The notes beneath the pieces are model-generated. The model was not told where the DNA came from and searched no databases. It was given only the letters and a program-made list of their open reading frames with translations. A stretch of 64,000 nucleotides of DNA, taken from Streptomyces sp. NBC_01197. Lineage in GTDB: Bacteria; Actinomycetota; Actinomycetes; Streptomycetales; Streptomycetaceae. The translations under genes were made by a program, and so were the position numbers. Below are positions 8,036 through 17,038 of this stretch, one piece after another; position 1 is the stretch's first letter, and each line of letters begins with the position of its first letter. The DNA lies in assembly GCF_036010505.1 (NCBI RefSeq), contig NZ_CP108569.1, forward strand, positions 5,447,001 through 5,511,000, read 5' to 3'.

Positions 8036-8241
8036 GCGGTGCACAGGGCAACGCCGATACGGACATCGAGTCCCTGGCCGGGCGGCAGGTCGCACTCATC
8101 GATCTGCTGGACCGCCTGCTCAACGGCGGGGCGGTCCTCACCGGTGATCTCGTCCTCTCGATCGCCGATGTGGACCTGGTGCACATCAACTTGCGCGCCG
8201 TCATCCGCTCGATCACTTCCGACGAACCGGCACCGTGGTGA
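8032..8241 (+). CDS. gvpS: gas vesicle protein GvpS (short GvpA/J/S family)
   Basis: 69 residues, almost nothing but the GvpA-like core: VALIDLLDRLLNGGAVLTGD, LVLSIADVDLVHINLRAVIRS. It overlaps gvpL by four bases. Three GvpA-fold paralogues therefore exist in this operon (A, J, S), the S type being the shortest. Likely a minor shell component. Confidence 0.88.
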   Translation: MSGAQGNADTDIESLAGRQVALIDLLDRLLNGGAVLTGDLVLSIADVDLVHINLRAVIRSITSDEPAPW

Positions 8242-8249
8242 GGAGCCCC

Positions 8250-8651
8250 ATGACGGCCGAGAACCTCAGCAGCCCTTCGGAGAAAGGGAATTTCGGCGAG
8301 ATCGCGCAGGCCGCTGCGCGCGCGTTCGATCTCCTTCCGGCAGGCCCGGAGGAGACGCCTCCTCACCGTGGCAGCGCACAGCGCCTGGAAACGGACCCGG
8401 AAACCGTGGAGCGCGATCTCATCAAATTGGTACTCACCATTGTGGAGTTGCTGCGCCAGCTCATGGAACGCACAGCACTGCACCGGGTGGACCAGGGCGA
8501 CCTCAGCGAGGACCAGGAAGAGCGCATAGGGCTCACCCTGATGATTCTGCAGGACCGGATGACTGAACTCTGCGACCGATATGGCCTCACCATGGACGAT
8601 CTCAACCTGGATCTGGGGCCGTTGGGATCGCTGCTGCCTCATTCCGGCTAA
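8250..8651 (+). CDS. gvpK: gas vesicle protein GvpK
   Basis: 133 residues, last gene of the operon. The GvpK signature is clear: ETDPETVERDLIKLVLTIVE, LLRQLMERTALHRVDQGDLS, and EERIGLTLMILQDRMTELCD. ATG 8250 is chosen because AGGAG lies just upstream, overlapping the gvpS stop; two in-frame GTG codons (8235, 8238) upstream lack a ribosome site. GvpK is required for vesicle assembly. The stop is only ten bases from an antisense hydrolase remnant. Confidence 0.9.
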   Translation: MTAENLSSPSEKGNFGEIAQAAARAFDLLPAGPEETPPHRGSAQRLETDPETVERDLIKLVLTIVELLRQLMERTALHRVDQGDLSEDQEERIGLTLMILQDRMTELCDRYGLTMDDLNLDLGPLGSLLPHSG

Positions 8652-8661
8652 GGCTGCAGAC

Positions 8662-8820
8662 TCGAGGGCAATGTCGGCGGGGGCGACATCGTCGCCCTTG
8701 GCCACGAGCATCAGCAGGGGGGTGGGGGCGATGCGGGAGATCCACTGACCGGGTTCGTAGGCGCGGGCGCGGCGGTTGGACTGAAGGGTCACCTCCTTCG
8801 TCCACGTGTCGTCCGGAAGG
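8662..8820 (-). pseudogene. alpha/beta-hydrolase C-terminal remnant
   Basis: On the minus strand about 50 residues (VTLQSNRRARAYEPGQWISR, then IAPTPLLMLVAKGDDVAPADIALE) match the region around the catalytic aspartate of dienelactone-hydrolase/acetyl-esterase-like proteins. There the usual text is ISRIAPTPLLMVVAxxDxVTPTDLALE. The homology ends abruptly at about 8662, ten bases from the gvpK stop, so the histidine-bearing C-terminus is missing. Nothing recognisable of the N-terminal two thirds remains upstream. From about 8821 to 8975 no gene is seen. Confidence 0.55.
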
Positions 8821-8975
8821 GGGCAATCACGAGGGCTGCCCCGAATCGTCGAGGTCGGCCTACCCGCGGCTTCGCCTCGGCATTGAGGGCATCCATCCCG
8901 TGCGCCGCGAGAGTTTTCGGTCCTGAGCCGGCAAGAATCCGTCGATGTCTCTCTGCAGCGTGCCGGGAGCGTTCT

Positions 8976-10427
8976 TCAGTGGCCTGGGTGGTTCCCAGCC
9001 CATAGCGTGGGGGTTCGGCCTGACCACGGACTTGCCTGTTCGAGTTGGCCGGCGAGGCGGAAGAGCCGGCTTTCAAGGCCATATCCGGCGGCGAACTGCA
9101 TGCCGACCGGGAGCCCCGTCCCGGCGTCGGTCGTCACGGGTACGGACATGGCGGGCGTGCCCGCCATGTTGAACGGCATGGTGAACGGCGACAGGTCATT
9201 GATGCGCTCGATCCAGCCGAGGCCGTCCAGTGTCTCCGCGCCCTCGGTATGGGTGCCCAGAGGCAGGGGAGGCTCCGGCAGGGTCGGCGTGAGGAGGATG
9301 TCGTACGCGTCGAAGTACCGTGCCAGGCTTCGGGCCACCCGGTTCCGCATCGCGAGAGCGGTGAGGAATTGCGCGCCGCCGACCCGCTGCCCGTAGTGGT
9401 AGCCGGCGAGGGTGGCCGGCTCAAGGGTCGAGGAGTCGATGGGACGGTCGAAGGCGGCGGCCAGCCCGTCGACCAGGGTGGTGAGGTTCACCGTCATGAG
9501 TCGGGCGTTGGCCAGGACGAATTCCTCCCAGTCGGCGCCGAGGTCGACCTCAACCTCGTTCACCTGGTGGCCGAGGGATTCAAGCAACCGCACGGTGCGG
9601 GAGAGGGCGTCGGTAACCGGTGCGGTAGTGCGGCGTCCGCCCCACGCTTGGGTGAGGACGCCGATTCGCAACGAGCCCGGATGACGGGTGACTTCCTCCG
9701 CGTACGGCCGTGACGGCTGCTGGGCGAAGTAGGGGTCGCCCGGTTCCGGGCCGCGTATCTGGTCGAGCAGTACTGCACTGTCGCGTACGGTGCGGCTGAC
9801 GCTGCCGTGCACGGCCAGGCCGTTGAAGACCTCGTCGACGTCGGGCCCCATGGAGACCCGGCCACGGGTGGGCTTGATCCCGAAGAGGCCGTTGTAGGCG
9901 GCGGGGATGCGGAGCGATCCGGCGGCGTCGGTGCCATGGGCGACCGGGACCACCCCGGCGGCGACAGCGGCGGCCGCGCCTCCACTGGATCCGCCCGCGC
10001 TGCGCTCCAGGTCCCAGGGGTTGCGGGTCGCGCCGTACAACGCTGATTCCGTCGAGATGCCATAGGCCATCTCCGGTGTCGCGCTGCGCCCGAACGTCAC
10101 GAGGCCCGCGCGCCGGAAGCGCTGCATCAGTGAGGAGTCGGCGCCGGCGACGTTACCGGCCGCAAGACGGCTTCCCAGCTCCATCCGCCTGCCGGCCATG
10201 GCCACCGCGATGTCTTTGATCAGAAAAGGGACGCCGGCCAGTGGTGTGCTGCCGGGGACAGGTTCGTCGTCGGTCGGCCATGTCTCCACGACGGCGTTGA
10301 TCCGCGGATCAACTGCCTGTACAGCCTCGCGTGCGGCTGCCTCCAGTTCGGCGGGGAGCACCTCGCCCTTGGCCACCAGCGCCGCCAGCCCGACCGCGTC
10401 GAAGCTCACGTATTCAGGAACTCTCAC
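8976..10427 (-). CDS. amidase, amidase-signature family
   Basis: 483 residues. The Ser-cisSer-Lys catalytic machinery is visible: [19 protein letters not shown] holds the lysine (about residue 75), and [20 protein letters not shown] the two serines and the Gly/Ser-rich signature (about 150-165). The oxyanion segment [19 protein letters not shown] and [10 protein letters not shown] follow. It hydrolyses an amide of unknown substrate, probably in the cytoplasm as no signal peptide is seen. Of two GTG codons, 10427 has AGGGAG at good spacing; 10433 is the alternative. Divergent from a TetR gene, with an operator between. Confidence 0.88.
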   Translation of the reverse strand: MRVPEYVSFDAVGLAALVAKGEVLPAELEAAAREAVQAVDPRINAVVETWPTDDEPVPGSTPLAGVPFLIKDIAVAMAGRRMELGSRLAAGNVAGADSSLMQRFRRAGLVTFGRSATPEMAYGISTESALYGATRNPWDLERSAGGSSGGAAAAVAAGVVPVAHGTDAAGSLRIPAAYNGLFGIKPTRGRVSMGPDVDEVFNGLAVHGSVSRTVRDSAVLLDQIRGPEPGDPYFAQQPSRPYAEEVTRHPGSLRIGVLTQAWGGRRTTAPVTDALSRTVRLLESLGHQVNEVEVDLGADWEEFVLANARLMTVNLTTLVDGLAAAFDRPIDSSTLEPATLAGYHYGQRVGGAQFLTALAMRNRVARSLARYFDAYDILLTPTLPEPPLPLGTHTEGAETLDGLGWIERINDLSPFTMPFNMAGTPAMSVPVTTDAGTGLPVGMQFAAGYGLESRLFRLAGQLEQASPWSGRTPTLWAGNHPGH

Positions 10428-10467
10428 TGTCACTCCCTGACTAGAACGATACCGTCGAGTGCTGGAC

Positions 10468-10483
10468 GATACCCTACGGTATC
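10468..10483. promoter_or_regulatory. TetR operator candidate before amidase and TetR genes
   Basis: GATACC and GGTATC are exact inverted arms around a four-base centre in the 119-base divergent region. Similar half-sites GATACCGTCG (10448-10457) and GGTACCGTGG (10499-10508) flank it. Probable binding site for the TetR protein encoded at 10547, controlling the amidase and itself. Confidence 0.55.
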
Positions 10484-10546
10484 TAAGGGGTCTGGCTGGT
10501 ACCGTGGAGGGGTTGCGAACCCCACGATCGGAGTGACGGAGTAGTC

Positions 10547-11170
10547 ATGGCATCGACCCTCAGCAGGCCGAGCAGAGTGGCGAAGCTGCCGCCTCGTGAG
10601 CGCATCCTCGACGCCGCCGAAGAGCTCTTCCAGAGAGAAGGGATCCGGCAGGTGGGGGTTCAGGCGATCGCCGACAAGGCCGAGACCACCAAGATGGCGA
10701 TCTACCGGCACTTCGAGACCAAGGACGCGCTGGTCGCGGAATGGCTGCGGATCGTCGCCGCCGATTATCGGGCGGCCTTCGACCGCGTGGAAACCGAATA
10801 CCCCGACCAACCCGAGGATCAGATTCTGGGCCTGGCCCGCTTCATCGCCGAAGGGCTGCCGGCGATCTCATACAGGGGCTGCCCGTTCATCAACTCCCTC
10901 GCCGAGCTGCCCGACCGCCTTCATCCGGCACGGCAAGTGATCCAGGACCACAAGGCTCACCAGACCCGCAGGCTGATCGGCATGTGCACCAAAGCCCAGA
11001 TGCCCGACCCCGAACAGGCCGCGGCCGAGATCACCTTCGCACTCGAAGGGGCGCAGGTCAGCACACAGAACGGAAGCATCGATCAGACGGGAGAACGGCT
11101 GATGAAGATCGTCGAGGGAATCGTGGACCGGCACCGCTCCCACCTCGGCGCATACAGGGCGGCTAACTGA
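10547..11170 (+). CDS. TetR/AcrR family transcriptional regulator
   Basis: 207 residues. HTH domain at residues about 18-65: RERILDAAEELFQREGIRQV, ADKAETTKMAIYRHFETKDA. The C-terminal domain has YRGCPFINSLAEL, a feature of TetR proteins with a conserved Cys-Pro-Phe in the regulatory domain. ATG 10547 fits the homology. It is divergent from an amidase; the palindrome between them suggests amidase induction is its job. Inducer unknown. Confidence 0.87.
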   Translation: MASTLSRPSRVAKLPPRERILDAAEELFQREGIRQVGVQAIADKAETTKMAIYRHFETKDALVAEWLRIVAADYRAAFDRVETEYPDQPEDQILGLARFIAEGLPAISYRGCPFINSLAELPDRLHPARQVIQDHKAHQTRRLIGMCTKAQMPDPEQAAAEITFALEGAQVSTQNGSIDQTGERLMKIVEGIVDRHRSHLGAYRAAN

Positions 11171-11877
11171 CCGCCCCGCGCCGCCCGCCCGACCACCGCC
11201 CTCAACGTGGGCGTGCGAGTGTGACCCGGCGCGCCCGATCACCTGGAAAGCGCCTTTGACCGGAGCGGGAACAGGGACCCGGACGATCCTCGTTCCCGCT
11301 GGTCGGCTTCGCCTATGACCGGTGCGCTCGTCCATGCCCGGATCAAATAAACGGAGAACGCCCCTGACCTGCAACGATGGGACTTGTCTAGGGTCCTGTT
11401 GGTTGCACGGGGAAGCCTGATGCGGGAGGGACGGTGACTGTGGACCTGGGGGCGGGGTGCTGGTGATAGCGCACTCGGACAAGGAGGACGCCGCACCCAC
11501 GTGGAAGCGGACCTACGGCCACCTGACCAGAACATTCCCCCATCCTTCCGACAGCACCTCAACGCCCGGAGCAGTGGAATCCGGCGCCACCCCGAGGCGA
11601 CACTCGGGCCCTCGGCCTGCACGGCCTCAGCCCGCGGCACGAAAACGGTCCACCGACTCCATCGGCGGACCGTCACGAAACTTCGGGGCTGCGGCTAAGG
11701 CCAGGACTCAGGATCCGGCTCCGGACCCGGCTCTGGATCTCAGTGACTGTCTCTGGATCCCAGTGACTGTTTTCCACCGTCAGGGCGTAGGCAACCGGTT
11801 CCCTATGCAGGCAGTGGGGCGGCGGAGCGAGAGCCCCGCCGCCCCACTGCCCGGCCGAGCGGACTCGGCTGCCGGGC
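11171..11877. other. 707-base intergenic region without a supported gene
   Basis: Several short frames are open here on both strands, but none shows a conserved domain, a ribosome site or consistent GC-rich third positions. The stretch 11340-11400 is locally AT-rich compared with its surroundings. It contains the tandem repeat at 11731-11770 and a Gly/Pro-coding-like degenerate GGATCCGG/GGACCCGG run just before it (11709-11730). It may be decayed sequence or an RNA/regulatory region; no transposase was recognised. Confidence 0.4.
11731..11770. repeat. 20-base tandem repeat, two copies
   Basis: CTCTGGATCTCAGTGACTGT at 11731-11750 is followed immediately by a copy with one difference (T to C at the tenth base) at 11751-11770. 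It lies about 110 bases downstream of the DUF6479 gene on that gene's strand. Confidence 0.9.
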
Positions 11878-12240
11878 TCAGCTTCCGAGGCCGCCGCTGC
11901 CGAAACTGCTGCCGTCGCCGAAGCCATCGGCGTCGTCGTCCGTCGGCGGCTTCTGCGAAGCGCTGCGGTGCGTGCTGGAACCCTTGATTTCGTGCGGCAG
12001 CAGGCGTGACCCGTCGTGGGGCATTTCCTCCGGCTCCCGGTATTCCCGGATTTCGTGGACCGCGCCTTCCTTGGGAAGGTGAGGCTGCTCGTTCGGCTTT
12101 GGTGGCGGGAGTTCCCGGGCGCGGATACGGCGCCCCCATGCGAAAGCAGCGAGTAGTACGGCAACCACAACGATGCCGGTCAGGAGCATGAAAAGGGCCG
12201 TGTTGGATGAGACGGCGAGCTGAAATTTCGAGGCGTCCAT
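11878..12240 (-). CDS. DUF6479 family membrane protein
   Basis: 120 residues. One transmembrane helix at about residues 13-36 (ALFMLLTGIVVVAVLLAAFA) is followed by WGRRIRARELPPPKPNEQP, then a basic/acidic tail (REYREPEEMPHDGSRLLPHE) and a Gly/Ser/Asp-rich end. The helix-WGRRIR-PPPKP pattern is that of DUF6479, a small single-pass family of streptomycetes with no known function. Type III or type I topology cannot be decided by eye. It stands alone between intergenic regions. Confidence 0.75.
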   Translation of the reverse strand: MDASKFQLAVSSNTALFMLLTGIVVVAVLLAAFAWGRRIRARELPPPKPNEQPHLPKEGAVHEIREYREPEEMPHDGSRLLPHEIKGSSTHRSASQKPPTDDDADGFGDGSSFGSGGLGS

Positions 12241-12427
12241 TTGATTCTCGTACCCGTAAGCCAGGCTTCGTACCGCTTCATAAGCGACTCATACGGCCGC
12301 AGGAGTGAGGATGCCACCCTTGGATGCAGTCAAGAGTTTATCGGTCCCGCTGAATGGGAAATTGTGTTCTCTTTGGGCGCTGAGCGGGAGCACTGGCGGT
12401 GAACCGCGAGCCGCTACGGTGACCGCC

Positions 12428-13141
12428 ATGACCGCCAACGACTTCTGGACCTCACCGGCCGATCGCATAGTGCGCGGCTCCATGGGTCACTGCAATCTGA
12501 CCGTCCTTGAGCCGCGCTCCGGCGCGGGCGCGCTGCCCGTCAACGAGCCGTCGCGGGCGGCCGAGTTCGCCTCCTCCATCAGCACCGTCGAGGAGGTCCT
12601 CGAAGACGCCGGGCCGTGCGTCGCGCTCCACACACCCGAACCGGGCACCCGTGCCGAACTGGACGTCATCCAGGCCGGCGCGTGGGGCCCTGCCCTGGGT
12701 GTCTGTGATCCGGCGTTCGCCGACAACGGCAACGACACGCCGCTCCTGTACGAGGCCGAAGCCCTGCGGGAGCGGTTCCCCGACGCCCGGATCGTCGGCC
12801 GGGTCCACTTCCACGGAGGCGCCGACCACACCGAGGACATCGTGTGGCTGCCGGACGGCGCCATGTTCCACGCCAGTGGCTGGCCCGGTGACGAACCGTT
12901 CGTCATCACCGGCGACCCGGATGCGGTGGTCGCTTCTCTGGGGCTGACGGCCGGGATGCTGGAAGACGCCGGGATCGACCTGGAAGAGGACGATCCCGGA
13001 GAGACCGAGTGGGCGGCTCTGGCCGCGCTGGCTCTTGGCCATGCCGACCCGTGGAACCGCCCCGGCATCGAGGCTACGGCGTTCCGTGTCCGCCACACCG
13101 AGGACGCTGTCGGAACGATGGAAGACCTTTACTTCGTCTGA
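12428..13141 (+). CDS. conserved hypothetical protein, probably DUF6333-like
   Basis: 237 residues, acidic, no signal peptide or membrane segment. Opening TANDFWTSPADRIVRGSMGH and the central RFPDARIVGRVHFHGGADHT, then EDIVWLPDGAMFHASGWPGD, resemble a Streptomyces-specific family I associate with DUF6333. That name is from memory and unverified. ATG 12428 is used although the frame is open further upstream, since the conserved part begins here. Function unknown. Confidence 0.65.
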   Translation: MTANDFWTSPADRIVRGSMGHCNLTVLEPRSGAGALPVNEPSRAAEFASSISTVEEVLEDAGPCVALHTPEPGTRAELDVIQAGAWGPALGVCDPAFADNGNDTPLLYEAEALRERFPDARIVGRVHFHGGADHTEDIVWLPDGAMFHASGWPGDEPFVITGDPDAVVASLGLTAGMLEDAGIDLEEDDPGETEWAALAALALGHADPWNRPGIEATAFRVRHTEDAVGTMEDLYFV

Positions 13142-13304
13142 CCAACTCCTGCACGTTGTAGTCGAGTTGACACACCGACACGCCATTGCCTGTTCTTTGC
13201 CTGGCGGCCTCGGGCGCTAGGGTCTGTCGGGCGGCGCGTACATGTCACGGGGGCTCGCGCGCCGCCCGGATTCCCCTTGCCCCCGCCGAGGGAAGACACC
13301 CACG

Positions 13305-15746
13305 TTGAATCGCATACTCGGACTCTCCCGCAGCTGGCGGACCGGCTTACGTCTGGCAGCGGCGGCCGGGCTGGCCGCTGCGGTCACCCTGACCGGTCTG
13401 CCGTCCATCGACATCGCCCAGGCGGCGGGCGGGCCGCCCGTCCTGGCCAAGCCCAAGCCCGGCACCGGCAAACGCTGCGATGTCCGCAACGGACTCCCGG
13501 CCGCCAAGCGCACCCCGGCGAACTCGGGGTTCCCCGACGACCCGACCGGGCTGATCCACAAGTCCACCGAACTGCCGAAGAACTTCGACTACAACCTTCC
13601 CGGCCAGGCGTACGACGGGATGAAGGCACCCACGGCCGCCCAGCAGCAGAAGGCCCTGTCCAAGGTCCCGGGCGACCCGAAGAAGAACGTCGCAGCCTGG
13701 ACCAGGCAGGCCAACAAGTCCGGGGCTCCGGCGGACCGGGCCATGGAGATCTACGCCCGGTTCCTCGCGAACAAGGAGAACCTGACCTTCGACCACTGGT
13801 TCAAGTCCCGCTACATCCGCAACCAGACCAACAACAGCAAGGGTTCCGGGTTCGAACGGCAGCTCGTCAAGGACTACAACCTCATCGGGCCCGACTGGCT
13901 GTGCGAGTACTACGTCGAACTCTTCGACAAGGACGGCGACAAGGTCGGTGAGCGCCGCTACGACGCCTACAACAAGCGGACCAAGGAGTTCAACGAGTTC
14001 AAGTCCAACAGCCGGCTGGAGAACCCCCAGCTCGCCAAGGACCGAGTTGTCGCCAAGTCGATGCCCGACCACACCTTCCGCTACACCGGCGCGAAGAACT
14101 TCACCAAGGGTCAGGCCAAGAAGATCAGCGACCTGAACCAGGAGATCGTCGCGGAGCGGCCGGGGAAGACGAATCAGGTCCGCGGCAACCAGCGCTTCTA
14201 CAACCCGGTCGCCAAGACCACCCCGGTCCCCGGCTACTCCCGTCAGGACCGCGCGTTCGCGCCCGGCTGCCAGAGCGGTGGTACGCAGCTCACCTCAGGC
14301 ACCACGTCCAACTGCGGTGGCAGCCGCGGCCCACTGAACGAGCGCATCAACGACTCGGGCCGTACTCCGGCCGAGGCCAGGCGTTTCCAGGCCGAGGCCC
14401 GGCGCCTGGACAGCCGCGGCACTCTTCCCCGGGGCGGCCCGGGCGGCGTGGACTTCACCACTCTGGAGCTGCGCTATGTCGGCGGCCTCGAAAAGGGCAA
14501 GGGCATGCAGTACAGCATGCGCGCCGACCAGATGCCGGACCCGGACAGTAACCCCGGATACGGCGGCCAGGCCAAGATGCAGCTGGCGTCCGACGCCCTG
14601 TTCACATGGCTGGCCCTGACGCCCGACAAGTTCTGGGTGAACCTGAACCCGGACCAGCCGGACCGGGTCATGGACGACAAGTTCGCCTCCACCGACGCCG
14701 GGCGCGTGCTGCTGGAAGCCGACCTCCGGATGAAGCACGACTTCTTCAGGACGATGGATCCGAAGACCGACCTCGGCCGCCGGTTCTGGGCCGCCCTCCC
14801 CGAGGTGGACGGGCGTCCGTGCTTCACCGGCATCCGTAACTGGATCGAGCCCAAGCCCGCCGAGGTCCGTGAGCAGGACGGCGGTATCTACATCCTCGAC
14901 GCCCCGCTCAGGCTGAAGTCCACCGAGCAGGACACCGTCACCCAGCCCGGCGGAGGCGAGGGTATCTGCCACCCCACCAAGGCGCAGCGTGACCAGGCCC
15001 AGGGGGTCATCGACCGGATGATCGTCCCTGCGGTGGAGAAGACCATCAACGCCGCTCCCCAGTACGCGGACCTGCGCCGCGTCTACACCTCCCGCGTCGC
15101 AGCCGAGTACATCCGCCGCCAGGACGCCAAGAAGCCGACCGACTTCCACAAGTTCATCAACAGCAACGATGTGAAGGCCTGGCCACTGCGCGCTCCGAAC
15201 CAGAACTGGGACAAGGACAAGCTGTTCCAGGAGTACCGGAAGATCTTCATCAACGGCGAGTTCAAGTACAACGTGGACACCGCCAAGGGCGTCATGGTGT
15301 ACATCGTCGGTGGCGTCGACTTCTCCAAGGCGCCGAAGCGGAACATCACCAAGGTCCGCTTCAAGGTGGAGAACCGGGACCTGGACCACACCACCAGCAA
15401 CTCCCTGCAGTCCGACGACACCTCCTACCGCGACACCGACACCCTCTACCTCGGTGGGGGACCTGTCACCAGCGGCGGAGGAAAGCCCACCCCGGCCCCC
15501 ACCTCCACCCCGACGCCCAGCGGAAAGCCGTCCGCGCCGGCCGGTCACACACCGGCCCCCGGTACGAGCAGCGTGCCGGCCGGCGGCGGAGGGGCGAGCC
15601 ACCCGCCCACCAGTCCGGGCGGGGACCTCGCCCACACCGGATCCGACACCCCCGTCGGCCTGATCTCCGGCATCGCCGCCGCGGTCATCGCCGTTGGTGG
15701 CGGACTGGTCTGGTGGATGCGCCGACGCCGTACCGCACAGGACTAG
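13305..15746 (+). CDS. large secreted, sortase-anchored surface protein with a possible nuclease-like segment
   Basis: About 813 residues from TTG 13305, which has GAGGGAAG nine bases upstream; earlier in-frame starts would precede an implausible N-terminus. Residues 1-40 form a signal peptide (basic start, AAAAGLAAAVTLTGLPSI, cleavage near AQA). The C-terminus is a class E-type sorting signal: LAHTG near residue 775, a hydrophobic helix, then WWMRRRR. A Pro/Thr/Ser-rich wall spacer precedes it. The large body is unidentified. Residues about 180-235 (KGSGFERQLVKDYNLIGPDW, EYYVELFDKDGDKVGERRYD, EFNEFKS) look like the Asp...Glu-x-Lys arrangement of toxin or restriction-type nucleases, but this is a guess. 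Five or more Cys residues suggest disulfides. Confidence 0.78.
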   Translation: MNRILGLSRSWRTGLRLAAAAGLAAAVTLTGLPSIDIAQAAGGPPVLAKPKPGTGKRCDVRNGLPAAKRTPANSGFPDDPTGLIHKSTELPKNFDYNLPGQAYDGMKAPTAAQQQKALSKVPGDPKKNVAAWTRQANKSGAPADRAMEIYARFLANKENLTFDHWFKSRYIRNQTNNSKGSGFERQLVKDYNLIGPDWLCEYYVELFDKDGDKVGERRYDAYNKRTKEFNEFKSNSRLENPQLAKDRVVAKSMPDHTFRYTGAKNFTKGQAKKISDLNQEIVAERPGKTNQVRGNQRFYNPVAKTTPVPGYSRQDRAFAPGCQSGGTQLTSGTTSNCGGSRGPLNERINDSGRTPAEARRFQAEARRLDSRGTLPRGGPGGVDFTTLELRYVGGLEKGKGMQYSMRADQMPDPDSNPGYGGQAKMQLASDALFTWLALTPDKFWVNLNPDQPDRVMDDKFASTDAGRVLLEADLRMKHDFFRTMDPKTDLGRRFWAALPEVDGRPCFTGIRNWIEPKPAEVREQDGGIYILDAPLRLKSTEQDTVTQPGGGEGICHPTKAQRDQAQGVIDRMIVPAVEKTINAAPQYADLRRVYTSRVAAEYIRRQDAKKPTDFHKFINSNDVKAWPLRAPNQNWDKDKLFQEYRKIFINGEFKYNVDTAKGVMVYIVGGVDFSKAPKRNITKVRFKVENRDLDHTTSNSLQSDDTSYRDTDTLYLGGGPVTSGGGKPTPAPTSTPTPSGKPSAPAGHTPAPGTSSVPAGGGGASHPPTSPGGDLAHTGSDTPVGLISGIAAAVIAVGGGLVWWMRRRRTAQD

Positions 15747-15787
15747 AAGGTCTCAGGCGTCTCGCCTGACGCGACGCAGGTCTCTCC

Positions 15788-15816
15788 GGCCCCGCACCAT
15801 CCGGTGCGGGGCCTTT
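15788..15816. terminator. intrinsic terminator between convergent genes
   Basis: Eleven-pair perfect stem (GGCCCCGCACC / GGTGCGGGGCC) with loop ATCC and TTT after it. It lies between the 3' ends of the sortase-anchored protein and the permease and can serve both strands. Confidence 0.8.
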
Positions 15817-15850
15817 GCGGTGCGGGGAACACCGGGGTTGACCTGGGCGC

Positions 15851-17005
15851 CTATTCGGACAGGCGCTTGTTCCTGGTTTTCGGGCTGCCCATCATGCGGA
15901 GCATCTCCCTGCCGCCGGTGCGGAAGAACCGGACCAGGAGCGCGGCGCCGAGGATCAGGAACGCGATGTTGAGCCAGGTCGTGTAGTTCCAGCTGACGCC
16001 GCCCATGGGGACTCTCGCGTCGGCCCGGTCGGGGACGATTCCCAGGCCGCCGAAGGCGAACTCGACAACGTACCCGGCTACGACCATGGACACATAGAAG
16101 GTGGCGAGCAGGAAGACCGTCATCCGCGCGCCGTAGTACTTCCGGTAGATGTTGAGGATCGGCAGGATCAGCAGGTCGGCGAAGATGAAGGCCAGCACGC
16201 CGCCGAAGCTGATGCCGCCCTTCCACAGCACGACCGCGAGCGGCACGTTCCCGATGGAGCAGACGAACGAGGCCATGGCCACCAGCGGGCCGATGACCGG
16301 GCCCCACAGTCTGGACGCCAGGGGGCGGCCGTCGAAGAAGAACGTGCGCCAGAAGGAGTCCGGGACCCAGGCGGCGATCGCCCCGGCGACGAGCAGGCCG
16401 ATCACCAGGTCGCGCAGGATGGCCGCCCACTCCATGACGAAGACGTGCGAGGTCGCCGTGAGGCCATCCCGCGAGAACAGCCGCCGCGCGAAGGAACCCT
16501 CCCGCTGGACGGACATGTCCATCGCCGCGTGGCCCTCCATCGAGCCGGCCAGGCCCTGCTCGGCCTGTTCACGTGCCTGGCGCAGCAGTCTGTCCCGCAG
16601 GAACAGCCGGAAAAGCAGGGCCAGCACGGCGATCATGAGGGGGCCGCCGGCGAACTCAGCCGCGGTGAACTGCCAGCCCATCAGCAGGGCCAGGATCACA
16701 CCGAGTTCGACCACCATGTTGGTCGAGGCGATCTCGAAGGCCATCGCAGCGGTGAAGTCCGCGCCCTTGCGGAACAGCGAGCGGGCGAGTGCCACCGCGG
16801 CGTAGGAGCACGAGGACGAGGCCATGCCGAGGCCGGCCGCCACGGCGAGGGTACGGGGGCGGTCGTCGCCGAGCAGGGAGATCACGGTGGACTTGCGGAC
16901 CACCGCCTGGACGACAGCGGACAGCGCGAAGCCGAGGATCAGGGCCCAGGTGATCTCCCAGGTCATGGAACCGGCGATCGACAGTGCGTGCAGTACGGCT
17001 TGCAT
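15851..17005 (-). CDS. permease of the ArsP/DUF318 family
   Basis: 384 residues with about eight hydrophobic helices. GLGMASSSCSYAAVALARSL (near residue 55) and the second-half repeat VCSIGNVPLAVVLWKGGISF are the paired conserved segments of the family, which includes ArsP organoarsenical exporters and predicted permeases. A hydrophilic loop of about 60 residues (LLRQAREQAEQGLAGSMEGH onward) links the halves. ATG 17005 is chosen for GGAAGG eight bases upstream; the frame is open to 17059, but that extension contains part of a terminator hairpin. Substrate unknown. No arsenic or metal genes are adjacent. Confidence 0.82.
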   Translation of the reverse strand: MQAVLHALSIAGSMTWEITWALILGFALSAVVQAVVRKSTVISLLGDDRPRTLAVAAGLGMASSSCSYAAVALARSLFRKGADFTAAMAFEIASTNMVVELGVILALLMGWQFTAAEFAGGPLMIAVLALLFRLFLRDRLLRQAREQAEQGLAGSMEGHAAMDMSVQREGSFARRLFSRDGLTATSHVFVMEWAAILRDLVIGLLVAGAIAAWVPDSFWRTFFFDGRPLASRLWGPVIGPLVAMASFVCSIGNVPLAVVLWKGGISFGGVLAFIFADLLILPILNIYRKYYGARMTVFLLATFYVSMVVAGYVVEFAFGGLGIVPDRADARVPMGGVSWNYTTWLNIAFLILGAALLVRFFRTGGREMLRMMGSPKTRNKRLSE

Positions 17006-17038
17006 CCGTGAAGCCTTCCTCGCGACGCGGTAAACGCA

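Noticed and set aside
11239..11676. Possible protein of about 145 residues on the minus strand in the long gap
   Set aside because: Arg/Ser/Pro-rich, no family recognised, no ribosome site; a decayed insertion-sequence fragment was considered but could not be supported.
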